This document shows positions 1-6,546 of a stretch of 8,088 nucleotides of DNA, piece after piece. Numbering within the stretch: the first letter of the stretch is position 1; each line of letters starts with the position of its first letter. The translations under genes and the position numbers were made by a program. The DNA comes from Desulfobulbaceae bacterium. Lineage in GTDB: Bacteria; Desulfobacterota; Desulfobulbia; Desulfobulbales; Desulfobulbaceae. Below the pieces are notes generated by a model. That model worked only from the letters and a program-made list of their open reading frames with translations. It ran no database searches and was not told the origin of the DNA. The stretch lies in NCBI GenBank assembly GCA_026986885.1, contig JALSNT010000542.1, positions 1 to 8,088 on the forward strand. The letters are read 5' to 3'.

Positions 1-1
1 A

Positions 2-73
2 GTCAGGGGCATAGGAGAGATTCTTGCCCTGAACATTTTTCAACAACTGCACGACCAAGATAAAAAATTATAA
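2..73 (+). CDS. C-terminal end of an unidentified upstream gene (partial)
   Basis: Frame 2 is open from the window edge to a TAA at 71-73 and reads as a plausible protein tail (VRGIGEILALNIFQQLHDQD, then KKL). The other two forward frames hit stops and look less protein-like. The stop is only 10 bp before the next start, so the two genes could share a transcript. With 23 residues I cannot assign a family; this is a coding-tail call based on composition and spacing only. Confidence 0.35.
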   Translation, partial: VRGIGEILALNIFQQLHDQDKKL

Positions 74-83
74 TAAAAAAACC

Positions 84-362
84 ATGCAACCCGATGCAAA
101 AATAATGGCCGGGCTTAAGCCCGGCTGTATCTGCAAAGGCATCAAACTCATCCGTCTGCTTGAGGCCATTGAACAAGGTGCCGACAGTTTTGAAAAGGTT
201 GCCGGTAAAACCGGCATCGGCGATGGTTCCTGTAATGGAGAACGATGCTCGGCTAAGGTAGCTGCTTTGCTGAAAGAAAACAAAAAAACAGCAAAGAAAT
301 TATCAACAAAATCAAAGATGGCTCAGCATAAAAACGATAATAATTCGCAACAAGAAAAATAA
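84..362 (+). CDS. BFD-like [2Fe-2S]-binding small protein
   Basis: The 92-residue product carries the BFD (bacterioferritin-associated ferredoxin-like) pattern: C15-x-C17 near the start, then C50-x4-C55 after a 32-residue helical spacer (GIKLIRLLEAIEQGADSFEK region). In this family the four cysteines bind one [2Fe-2S] cluster. The domain occurs alone or inside NifU, nitrite reductase and copper chaperones, as an electron-transfer or iron-handling module. The domain ends near residue 62. The remaining ~30 residues are a Lys/Gln/Asn-rich, probably disordered tail. The start at 84 has no clear Shine-Dalgarno sequence (upstream is A/T-rich); the ATG at 105 (M8) is an alternative that keeps all cysteines. 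It lies 10 bp after the preceding gene tail, so co-transcription is likely. The family call is firm; its partner protein is unknown. Confidence 0.8.
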   Translation: MQPDAKIMAGLKPGCICKGIKLIRLLEAIEQGADSFEKVAGKTGIGDGSCNGERCSAKVAALLKENKKTAKKLSTKSKMAQHKNDNNSQQEK

Positions 363-639
363 AGAAGGAAAATGCTGTCAATTCATGGGCTCACCCAAAA
401 ACCTCTGTAACAGACAAATTGAGATGCTCTGTAGTACTGCAGTTGAGTTCTCTGAATCCAATTGATGATAACTCCTGCATTCGACGTCATAGGAGAAGAT
501 GCTGAATACACGAAAAAATATTTAAAAAAAATGATTTTTCCATTGCATTTTTCAGCGGTGAATCATTTAATTGCTTTTAAGAAGAGTTACAAATTTTCCC
601 CTTCTTTCGCCATTACTTTTTAATGACAATTCCTCTCCA
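363..639. other. Intergenic region without a gene
   Basis: No coding frame with a credible start and codon pattern is present. The stretch is A/T-rich at 515-640. It holds a near-palindrome CTGTAGTACTGCAG at 429-442 and an isolated AGGAG-like site before a nine-codon ATG frame at 499-525, which is too short to support as a gene. I see no intrinsic terminator after the BFD-like gene. Confidence 0.5.
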
Positions 640-804
640 GCGCCGGCCCTTGAAACTTTATGCAGCCTGAATTGAGCGATTTTCATTGCGCCCCAGGCTG
701 CAGGTTTCAAGCCGTTTCATTGTAGTTCAGCCTAAATGGAACGGCGCAAGGTCTGCAGATTGGGGATGAAATGGAAATCCCGTAGGGTTTCACCCTCCAT
801 CTGC
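640..804 (+). other. Array of three hairpins (structured intergenic element or RNA candidate)
   Basis: Hairpin 1 pairs CTTGAAAC (649-656) with GTTTCAAG (704-711) and, inside it, GCAGCCTG (662-669) with CAGGCTGC (694-701). It is capped by a small stem, GCGAT (676-680) with ATTGC (685-689), around a TTTC loop. Hairpin 2 starts at the next base: 712-721 pairs with 735-744, 10 bp with one G-T wobble. Hairpin 3 pairs GCAGAT (755-760) with ATCTGC (799-804) and continues inward with small bulges through GATGAAA (765-771) and TTTCACC (788-794). GCGCCG (640-645) could instead pair with CGGCGC (742-747), competing with hairpin 2. I do not recognise a known riboswitch consensus. It may be a structured leader of the downstream gene, a small RNA, or a REP-like repeat; a weak promoter-like pair (810-815/834-839) downstream would place it outside the mRNA. 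Confidence 0.55.
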
Positions 805-860
805 TACATTTGTAAAAGAACACAATCTTAATCATTTATCTTGTTTTATTTGCAGATGGG

Positions 861-2390
861 ATGAAACGCTCAATTCAGGTGCAGGTATCCATGGCAACTA
901 TTGAAGATTTTTTTGAAGAAAAGATAAAATTACCATCACCACCGGCCATAGCCCTGAAAATCCTGGAAGCAGTTCGGCAGGATGAAAATTCGTTTGACGA
1001 GCTGGCCAGGATCATTTCAGCCGATCCGGCGCTGACCGTCCGCATCCTGAAAATAGCCAACTCCTCCCTGTACGGATTTCCTAATCCGGTCGACTCGTTA
1101 AGCCAGGCCACGGCGCTCATCGGCACCAATGCTCTGAAAAACATAGCCCTTTCTTTTGTCATTGTTCAGGATTTTCAGGATGCTCCCCAGGGAAGCTTTG
1201 ATTTAACCCATTTCTGGCGCCGGGCCATTACGGCAGCGGTAGCGGCTGAAACCCTGGCCGAGGAAATCGGCATACATGATCAAGACCTGTTTGTCACTGC
1301 CCTGCTGCAGGATATTGGTGTTCTTCTCCTCTATCTCTCCGATACCGCCACCTATATTGCTCTTCAAGACGAAAAACGGGTGACCGGCAAAACAACATCT
1401 CACATTGAGCAGGAGAAATTCGGCTTTGATCACAGTGAAGTCGGCAATCATCTGCTTGCCACCTGGAGCCTGCCGGAAACCATTCACCAGCCCATTCTCT
1501 ATCATCACGCCGACAGTATAGACGGCCCCTATAAAGATGCCGCCATGATTCTGCAGTTTGCAGATAAGATTGCCGCCATTTATCACGGCATCCACAGTAA
1601 CAGCAAGTGTGTACAGGTCCACAAGGGCCTGAAAAAACAGTACCGGCTTACAGAGGAGCAGACAGATCGGCTGATTGACAGCGTTGGGGAAAAATCCCAT
1701 GAAATCCTTGACCTGTTTTCCATTGATCCGGGTGAGATCAAACCATTCTCGCTGATCATGCAGCAGGCCAACGAGGAACTTGGACGCCTGAATTTTTCTT
1801 ATGCCCAGATAGTCCTTGAATTAAAGCAGGCAAAACAGAACGCTGAGCAGTTGGCCCTTGAGCTGAAAATGGCCAATGACAGCCTGCGGGAGCTGGCATT
1901 CCGGGACGGGCTGACCGGCTTGTATAATCACAGATATTTCCAGGAAGCCCTGGAATCAGAGATTGAACGGGCCAGGAGATATGATCATCCACTGTCATTA
2001 CTCATGATAGATATTGATTTTTTCAAAAAGGTAAATGATCAATTTGGTCACCCGGCTGGTGACCAGGTACTGCAGGAAGTCGGCAGCACCCTGGTGAAAC
2101 TGGTCCGGCGCTGCGACATGGTAGCCCGCTATGGTGGCGAAGAATTTGCCATAATTCTGCCGGAGACAGGTCTAATTAGCGCCAAAGTGCTGGCCCAGCG
2201 GGTACGGAGAGGTATTGAACAGCTGGAAGTCAACTGTGGTAAACACACCCTGGCTATAACCATCAGCTGTGGAATTTCGTCCAGCGAAGGCCTGGAGGAT
2301 GATTCTTTCACTCGCAATATACTGGTTGAACACAGTGACAAAGCCCTGTACAGGGCCAAGGAAAATGGAAGAAACAGGGTGGAAATCTAA
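861..2390 (+). CDS. HDOD-GGDEF protein, probable active diguanylate cyclase
   Basis: The 509-residue cytoplasmic protein has no signal peptide or membrane segment. Residues ~20-220 form an HDOD domain, a non-hydrolytic relative of HD phosphohydrolases used as a sensing or docking module: DPALTVRILKIANSSLYG starts at D55, and the domain ends in a YHH motif at 214-216. A helical, coiled-coil-like linker (~300-345) leads to a GGDEF domain (from D349, DGLTGLYNHRYF). The signature is GGEEF at 425-429, the active form that makes cyclic di-GMP from two GTP. An RxxD inhibitory site (R416-D419) sits five residues upstream, so product feedback is expected. The start at 861 has a weak ribosome site; M11 at 891 (MATIEDFFEEK) is an equally plausible start. 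The gene is monocistronic: a hairpin array lies upstream and a terminator directly downstream. The signal sensed by the HDOD part is unknown. Confidence 0.92.
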   Translation: MKRSIQVQVSMATIEDFFEEKIKLPSPPAIALKILEAVRQDENSFDELARIISADPALTVRILKIANSSLYGFPNPVDSLSQATALIGTNALKNIALSFVIVQDFQDAPQGSFDLTHFWRRAITAAVAAETLAEEIGIHDQDLFVTALLQDIGVLLLYLSDTATYIALQDEKRVTGKTTSHIEQEKFGFDHSEVGNHLLATWSLPETIHQPILYHHADSIDGPYKDAAMILQFADKIAAIYHGIHSNSKCVQVHKGLKKQYRLTEEQTDRLIDSVGEKSHEILDLFSIDPGEIKPFSLIMQQANEELGRLNFSYAQIVLELKQAKQNAEQLALELKMANDSLRELAFRDGLTGLYNHRYFQEALESEIERARRYDHPLSLLMIDIDFFKKVNDQFGHPAGDQVLQEVGSTLVKLVRRCDMVARYGGEEFAIILPETGLISAKVLAQRVRRGIEQLEVNCGKHTLAITISCGISSSEGLEDDSFTRNILVEHSDKALYRAKENGRNRVEI

Positions 2391-2425
2391 AAAAGACCTC
2401 GCCGGACATGGACAAGGTCTTTTTT
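2389..2425. terminator. Bidirectional intrinsic terminator
   Basis: AAAAAAGACCT (2389-2399) is perfectly complementary to AGGTCTTTTTT (2415-2425), with a 15-nt loop. The A-run overlaps the TAA of the diguanylate cyclase gene, and a T-run follows the stem on both strands. It can therefore stop transcription of the cyclase and of the convergent cytochrome gene, whose stop is ~68 bp away. Confidence 0.88.
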
Positions 2426-2492
2426 CGTACTTCCCGGAAAAGGCCCGGACAAAACCTTTTTCCGAAGCGTTTATTTGTTTTGACTTGACGTC

Positions 2493-3812
2493 TTAATCGT
2501 CGCTTCCACCACCATGGGGGCCTTCCCCTGCGTCCGGATCATTGGTATGGCAGACCCGACAGGTATCAATGGTTCCCCCGTGTCCCTGCAAACGTATGGA
2601 CTGGGCATTGTCTTCCGGGTTTACCGTCGGATAGATTGCGTGCTGACTGCCATGGCATGCCTGGCAGAAAACCCCATGATGTCCACGGGAAAAGCGATAC
2701 AGGGTGTTGGCCGGTTGGCTGTAGGCAGAATCGTGACACTGACCACATCTGGGTTCATCAATCCAGGGTCGCCGGCTGCTGCTTGCAATATCTCGCAGGT
2801 TTCCATGGCAGCTCTGACAGGTCTGGCCTTTCTGAAACATGATGCCCCGCAAGCACTTGGTCTGCGTTCCCGGATGACAACGATAACAGGTTCCAGCCAT
2901 GGTTCCATCATCAATTTTCCTGTGCTTCCCGTGCATGGCTTTAGAGAGACTCGGTAACCCTGCTTTGCCGGGTTTATTCAGCGCTGCTGAGGCGTGACAG
3001 TTTGCGCACAGAATCGGCCTGTTTGCCATGAGGCTGGTACCTTCTTTCTGGTCGTGAAGGGTAAGAATGTTTCGTTTTACAACCCCTGTTGCAATACCCG
3101 GGTTTGCCTTTCCCCGGTCATCATGGCAGGCGTTACAGGTTATTTCCGTTGATACCGGTGCAACGGTCCGGGTTGCGGCCAGTTTATTGCCCTGCGAGTC
3201 AAAAACCTTGATTTCAGCAATTTGATATGGCGCCGGGACGTCGGGTGCACTGTCACTAAATGGCGTCAGGGGAATGCCCTCAGCAATGAATGAATCCTGC
3301 TCAGCCCGCATGCTTCCCTGCAGGCCGAACCCGGCCAGCCCCATGTTGCTTGCCAGCGACACGCCAAAGAGCTGACCAGCAAAGTCCCAGAAATCCGTTT
3401 TTGTATCAGAGCTGGTATTATCAAGAATTCGGTAGGTAACCTTGAGGCCGCGGGTAACGATCTTTGGCTCTTTACCACGCTTGATCACCTGGGCAACCAG
3501 TGTATTATAGGGGGGCAAAAGCCCAAAGTCTTCGAAACTCTCGTCAATACAGTGCATTCCCAGATCGTTCCAGGCAATTACTACATAATCACCAGTTGCA
3601 GGAGGCGAGGTGCCACCACCTGTACCACTACCACCTGTACCACCACCGACCGTACCACCACCGCTATGCCCATGACCTGCCATGATAATCGGAAGTGTTA
3701 ACAAGAGAATATTTTCTGCCTGGACACTGGTCCCCATTGCAAAACAAACAATAAATATCAGGGTTACAACTATCTGTATTAAAAAATATTTGCTTTCTAA
3801 TAAAATTTTCAT
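2493..3812 (-). CDS. Exported seven-heme c-type cytochrome with non-heme N-terminal domain
   Basis: The 439-residue product (using the ATG at 3812) starts with a signal peptide: a hydrophobic core at ~9-26 and probable cleavage after VQA (32). No lipobox is visible. A His/Gly/Thr-rich linker (46-74, HGHS then GGG/GT repeats) joins a heme-free domain (~75-220) opening with AWNDLGMHC at 80-88. Seven CxxCH heme sites follow at 226, 269, 309, 332, 356, 383 and 418. C320 (KCLRG) is a lone cysteine. Extra histidines such as H294/H297 and H378/H379 could be distal ligands. Such multiheme proteins carry electrons in the periplasm or at the outer surface of Gram-negative anaerobes; partner and acceptor are not deducible. 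I chose 3812 over 3860 because GAGGAG lies 8 nt upstream and the signal peptide starts there. It lies 112 bp downstream of fumC on the same strand, so may be co-transcribed. Confidence 0.9.
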   Translation of the reverse strand: MKILLESKYFLIQIVVTLIFIVCFAMGTSVQAENILLLTLPIIMAGHGHSGGGTVGGGTGGSGTGGGTSPPATGDYVVIAWNDLGMHCIDESFEDFGLLPPYNTLVAQVIKRGKEPKIVTRGLKVTYRILDNTSSDTKTDFWDFAGQLFGVSLASNMGLAGFGLQGSMRAEQDSFIAEGIPLTPFSDSAPDVPAPYQIAEIKVFDSQGNKLAATRTVAPVSTEITCNACHDDRGKANPGIATGVVKRNILTLHDQKEGTSLMANRPILCANCHASAALNKPGKAGLPSLSKAMHGKHRKIDDGTMAGTCYRCHPGTQTKCLRGIMFQKGQTCQSCHGNLRDIASSSRRPWIDEPRCGQCHDSAYSQPANTLYRFSRGHHGVFCQACHGSQHAIYPTVNPEDNAQSIRLQGHGGTIDTCRVCHTNDPDAGEGPHGGGSDD

Positions 3813-3820
3813 ATGTATTT

Positions 3821-3826
3821 CTCCTC
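3821..3826 (-). promoter_or_regulatory. Shine-Dalgarno site that sets the cytochrome start
   Basis: On the minus strand GAGGAG lies 8 nt before the ATG at 3812. It selects this start over the in-frame ATGs 16 codons further upstream, which would put a non-signal-like extension before the signal peptide. Confidence 0.75.
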
Positions 3827-3924
3827 GGAAATAAATATCAGGGATAATCGACAGCATCACTATCTACAATGTGGCACTGCAACAAACGGACCACCAGGAA
3901 GAAAACATGAAAAAGGATGGAGAC

Positions 3925-5304
3925 TCAGATCATTTTGCCTGGATCAACAATGGCGTCAAATTCCCTTGCACTCACCAATCCCGAACTCAAGGCAGCCTCC
4001 TTTAGAGTGGTATTTTCCCTGTGCGCTTTTTTGGCTATTGCTGCCGCCCGGTCATAACCGATCATCTTCGTCAGCGCCGTCACCAGCATCAGAGAACTTT
4101 CCAGATTTCCGGTAATTATTTCTGTATTCGCCTTGAGTCCGAGAACGCAGCGATCGGCAAAACTTCGCATACTGTCCGTCAACAGATCAAGCGACTGCAG
4201 GATATTGAAAATGATAACCGGCTTATAGACATTGAGTTCAAAATTTCCCTGGCTGCCGGCAAAGGCAATCGTTGCATCATTGCCAAATACCTGCACGCAA
4301 ACCTGGGTTAATGCCTCGCACTGGGTCGGATTTACCTTGCCCGGCATGATCGACGAGCCAGGCTCATTTTCCGGCAATGCCAGTTCCGCCAGCCCGGCTC
4401 GTGGTCCTGAACCGAGCCAGCGAATATCATTTGCTATTTTCATCAGAGCCATGGCAAGAGCTTTGAGACTGGATGAAAATCCAACCAGGGCATCATGGGC
4501 GGATGAAACCGCAAATTTGTTTGGGGCGGTGTAAAAGGCATAGCCGGTCAGCTCGGCAATTTTTTCAGCTGTCCGGTGGCCGAATTGTTCCGGAGCATTC
4601 ATGCCGGAGCCAACAGCCGTTCCTCCCAAAGATAGTGCCAGAAGCCTCTCTCCGGTAAAGAAGCACATAGCCAAAGCATCCTGGAGTTGGCTGAGGTAGC
4701 CGCTGAATTCATCCCCAAGCCGTAACGGTGTTGCATCCATAAGATGTGTCCGTCCTATTTTGACGATATCATGCCATTCTTTTGTTTTTACGGCAAAAGC
4801 ATCACACAAGTACTGTAAAGCCGGCAGAAACTCTTTATGAAATTTAGTGTATGCGGCCATATGCATGGCGGTTGGGAAGGTGTCATTTGAGGATTGCGAC
4901 TGATTTATATCATCGTTCGGATGGAGTTTTACAGATGGATCAAGTAGTTTTGCCAGACCCGCAATCACCTCGTTTACATTCATATTTGTCTGGGTGCCGG
5001 AACCTGTCTGCCATACCGCAAGTGGAAACTGGTTGGCAAAGAATTCATCATCCCGTATTTTCTCAAGAAGTTCATCACAGACCCTGGTTATTAAGCCTGC
5101 CTTGTCCGGGGAAAGACCATTCAACTCGACATTAACAACACAACAGGCTTTTTTGAGTATCAGGTATGCCTGAATGATTTCCCTGGGCATTTTCTGGCCG
5201 CCGATTGGAAAATTTTGCCGACTTCGCTGCGTTTGTGCCCCATAGAGCGCTTCTGCAGGCACCTGGATTTCACCGATAGAATCTTTTTCCGTACGATATT
5301 TCAT
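3925..5304 (-). CDS. fumC: Fumarate hydratase, class II (fumarase C)
   Basis: This enzyme interconverts fumarate and L-malate in the TCA cycle (cytoplasmic, iron-independent homotetramer). The 459 residues match the usual ~460-470 of FumC along the whole length. Visible landmarks are an N-terminus of FumC type (EKDSIGEIQVPAEALYGAQT), WQTGSGTQTNMNVNEV, HPNDDINQSQSSNDTFPTA, the GRTHLMDATP loop with H187 (matching the E. coli catalytic His188), and the superfamily signature GSSIMPGKVNPTQCE from residue 316 with the catalytic serine at 318. The C-terminus (KKAHRENTTLKEAALSSGLV region) is also FumC-like. Aspartase is the nearest alternative, but the N-terminus and the TQCEALT context fit fumarase better. 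The start at 5304 has no strong ribosome site in an A/T-rich leader. The seven-heme cytochrome follows 112 bp downstream without an obvious terminator between them. Confidence 0.95.
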   Translation of the reverse strand: MKYRTEKDSIGEIQVPAEALYGAQTQRSRQNFPIGGQKMPREIIQAYLILKKACCVVNVELNGLSPDKAGLITRVCDELLEKIRDDEFFANQFPLAVWQTGSGTQTNMNVNEVIAGLAKLLDPSVKLHPNDDINQSQSSNDTFPTAMHMAAYTKFHKEFLPALQYLCDAFAVKTKEWHDIVKIGRTHLMDATPLRLGDEFSGYLSQLQDALAMCFFTGERLLALSLGGTAVGSGMNAPEQFGHRTAEKIAELTGYAFYTAPNKFAVSSAHDALVGFSSSLKALAMALMKIANDIRWLGSGPRAGLAELALPENEPGSSIMPGKVNPTQCEALTQVCVQVFGNDATIAFAGSQGNFELNVYKPVIIFNILQSLDLLTDSMRSFADRCVLGLKANTEIITGNLESSLMLVTALTKMIGYDRAAAIAKKAHRENTTLKEAALSSGLVSAREFDAIVDPGKMI

Positions 5305-5575
5305 TGAATTTTTAAAATTTTATGCTTCCGGCGTGCCAGGGGCCAGGAATGAAAAATACCTGTAGAGATCGCCTGTAGATGTATTCGTAATTTACATCAA
5401 ACCATTGGCGTTTACGCCGCTTACCAGGCTAAATAACGATGGATAAGTAAAAACTACGACACAGTAGTACATGCGTCAAGGGTGCGGAGTTGACTTTCTG
5501 GACGAAACAAGGGGAGGGAAATAATAAAGAAGGGGAAAAGGGAACTTCATATTTTTGGTTTTCAGCTTTTACGGC
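5305..5575. other. Intergenic region between comM remnant and fumC
   Basis: This stretch should hold the fumC promoter, on the minus strand. I see no strong -35/-10 pair. It contains a direct repeat (5359-5379), a small GGCGTTTACGCC palindrome (5407-5418), and a purine-rich patch with G-runs at 5511-5543. No gene is supported; the open frame from 5490 on the plus strand mostly mirrors the comM remnant. Confidence 0.5.
5359..5379. repeat. Short direct repeat CCTGTAGA upstream of fumC
   Basis: CCTGTAGA occurs at 5359-5366 and 5372-5379, 13 bp from start to start and ~55-75 bp upstream of the fumC start. Its placement would suit an operator, but two 8-bp copies could also be chance. Confidence 0.3.
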
Positions 5576-6061
5576 TCACTCTGCCCCGTACTGGATGCGC
5601 CGGTACTGGATGGCTTCGCCGATATGGGTGGCGGTGATCTGTCCGCTGCCGGCAAGGTCGGCAATGGTGCGGCTGATTTTAAGGATTCTGGTATAAGCGC
5701 GGGCGGACAGGCCCAGGTTATCTATGGCCTGATGGAGCAGGCGGCTTGAAGCTTTATCAAGGGAGCAGTGTTTTTTCAGCAGCTTTGTGCTCATCTGGGC
5801 ATTGCAATGAATGTCAGGCGCTCCGGCAAAACGGAGACTTTGTATTTTACGGGCCGCGTTCACCCGTTTGCGGATGGCAGCGGAAGTCTCGCCCGGTTCG
5901 GCCCGCTCGATGTCCTGTACCCGCACCGGCGGCACCTCGGCCTGAATATCTATCCGGTCAAGCAAGGGCCCGGAAAGACGGTTACGATAGCGCTGTATCT
6001 GCATCTGGGTGCAGATACATTCCTTGTGCGGATCACCATGGAAGCCGCATGGACAGGGGTG
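5576..6061 (-). pseudogene. comM: C-terminal remnant of comM/yifB (Mg-chelatase-like AAA+ protein)
   Basis: The frame matches the last ~160 residues of the ComM/YifB family, whose members are ~500 residues long and act in branch migration during natural transformation in some bacteria. It begins at PCPCGFHGDP (family: NPCPCGY), keeps the paired cysteines C-P-C-G ... C-I-C-T, then QRYRNRLSGPLLDRIDI and the Mg-chelatase C-terminal domain, including NAQM and LSARAYTRILKISRTIADLAG, ending in YRRIQYGAE. Upstream of H (6059-6061) the frame gives only S-V-R and then a TAA at 6071-6073, so the N-terminal domain and the Walker A and B motifs are absent. The ATG at 6004 is internal, not a real start. 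The remaining frame has no internal stop or frameshift, which suggests a recent truncation. The missing part is nowhere else in the window. Confidence 0.88.
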
Positions 6062-6135
6062 TGATACCCTTTACAAAAAAGATACAAAAGGTAAAATATA
6101 AAATAATTATCTATAATCCCCAACCATTACCACCT

Positions 6136-6306
6136 ATGACCCTTGGAGAACGACTAAGAGTGGAAAGGTTGAAACTGGGTTGGGCCGGTTATGAGTTGGC
6201 CGATTTTCTCGGGGTGAGTGGTATGACAATTTATAATTGGGAAAATGGAGGGAAAGTCTACAAGCTCAAACACCGAAGCCTGGTTTCCTATTTTCTCTGC
6301 ATGTAA
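6136..6306 (+). CDS. Small XRE-like helix-turn-helix protein, possibly decayed
   Basis: The 56 residues contain a helix-turn-helix of the small XRE-like kind: LGERLRVERLKLG, ELADFLGVSGMTIYNWENG, then a short basic tail (KLKHRSLVSYFLCM). The pattern LGxxLRxxRLxLG ... VAxxLGVxxxTIYNWE is familiar from ~80-residue HTH proteins, which usually carry ~20 more N-terminal residues and end in a P-x-I-I-x-FLG segment. The frame stays open upstream to a GTG at 6061-6063, giving an 82-residue form that starts exactly where the comM remnant breaks off. Neither start has a convincing ribosome site. A TATAAT at 6112-6117 is compatible with the ATG at 6136. The atypical tail suggests a degenerate copy. It is a DNA-binding candidate with no known target. 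Confidence 0.45.
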   Translation: MTLGERLRVERLKLGWAGYELADFLGVSGMTIYNWENGGKVYKLKHRSLVSYFLCM

Positions 6307-6333
6307 AGGCTGGATCTCCGTTGGAATATTGAA

Positions 6334-6399
6334 GCCCCTCATCTTGCTCTTTCGCCAGAGGTAGAAAATTTGACGGGCTTTTTATTTCGCAAAGGTTAA
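6334..6399 (+). pseudogene. Possible C-terminal scrap of a short-chain dehydrogenase
   Basis: In the same frame as the HTH gene, after its stop, the 22 codons before TAA 6397-6399 read EAPHLALSPEVENLTGFLF plus RKG. This resembles the end of short-chain dehydrogenases (LA-S-PEVE-VTGKYF-type). No Rossmann motif or catalytic Tyr-x3-Lys is present and there is no ribosome site, so it would be dead gene debris. The match is short and from memory; chance is a real alternative. Confidence 0.25.
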
Positions 6400-6419
6400 A
6401 AAAAATATTATAGATCATT

Positions 6420-6449
6420 TATGAAACATAATGTACTATATATGAAACA
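6420..6449. repeat. 9-bp direct repeats upstream of the toxin-antitoxin operon
   Basis: TATGAAACA occurs at 6420-6428 and 6441-6449. The copies are exactly 21 bp apart, about two helical turns, so proteins bound to them would sit on the same DNA face. They lie ~60-90 bp before the extended -10 box and are a candidate operator for the XRE antitoxin, inferred from position only. Confidence 0.4.
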
Positions 6450-6507
6450 ATTCAGTCAAGCACTTCCCTGATCTCAAAACGCTCAACAAGCCAATATCAT
6501 ATATATC

Positions 6508-6516
6508 TGTTATAAT
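6508..6516 (+). promoter_or_regulatory. Extended -10 promoter of the toxin-antitoxin operon
   Basis: TGTTATAAT matches the extended -10 consensus TGnTATAAT. No good -35 hexamer sits at the usual distance, which extended -10 promoters tolerate. Transcription would start near 6523, giving a short leader that contains the AGGGAG ribosome site (6531-6536) before the ATG at 6547. Confidence 0.55.
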
Positions 6517-6546
6517 CTCATCAACCATATAGGGAGATAGATTATC

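Noticed and set aside
640..860. A cyclic di-GMP riboswitch in front of the diguanylate cyclase gene
   Set aside because: The hairpins are real, but the conserved core sequences of the c-di-GMP-I and -II classes that I know are not present. A class name would be unsupported.
1203..1700. 165-codon open frame on the minus strand
   Set aside because: It lies wholly inside the HDOD-GGDEF gene, whose domain match is unambiguous; the antisense translation has no recognisable motif.
3500..3685. His/Tyr-rich open frame on the plus strand
   Set aside because: It is the antisense of the repetitive Gly-Thr linker of the cytochrome; the His-rich composition is an artefact of the CCACCA repeats.
5511..5543. 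G-quadruplex in the G-rich patch
   Set aside because: There are four G-runs, but one spacer is 13 nt and the runs are uneven, so a stable quadruplex is unlikely.
6004..6004. The ATG at 6004 as the true start of a 142-residue protein
   Set aside because: ComM homology continues upstream of this codon to PCPCG at about 6058, so this methionine is internal to the family alignment.
5746..6063. Plus-strand open frames across the comM remnant, in frame with the HTH gene
   Set aside because: The minus strand clearly encodes ComM C-terminal sequence. Only the part from about 6061 on, with the HTH motif, is credible on the plus strand.
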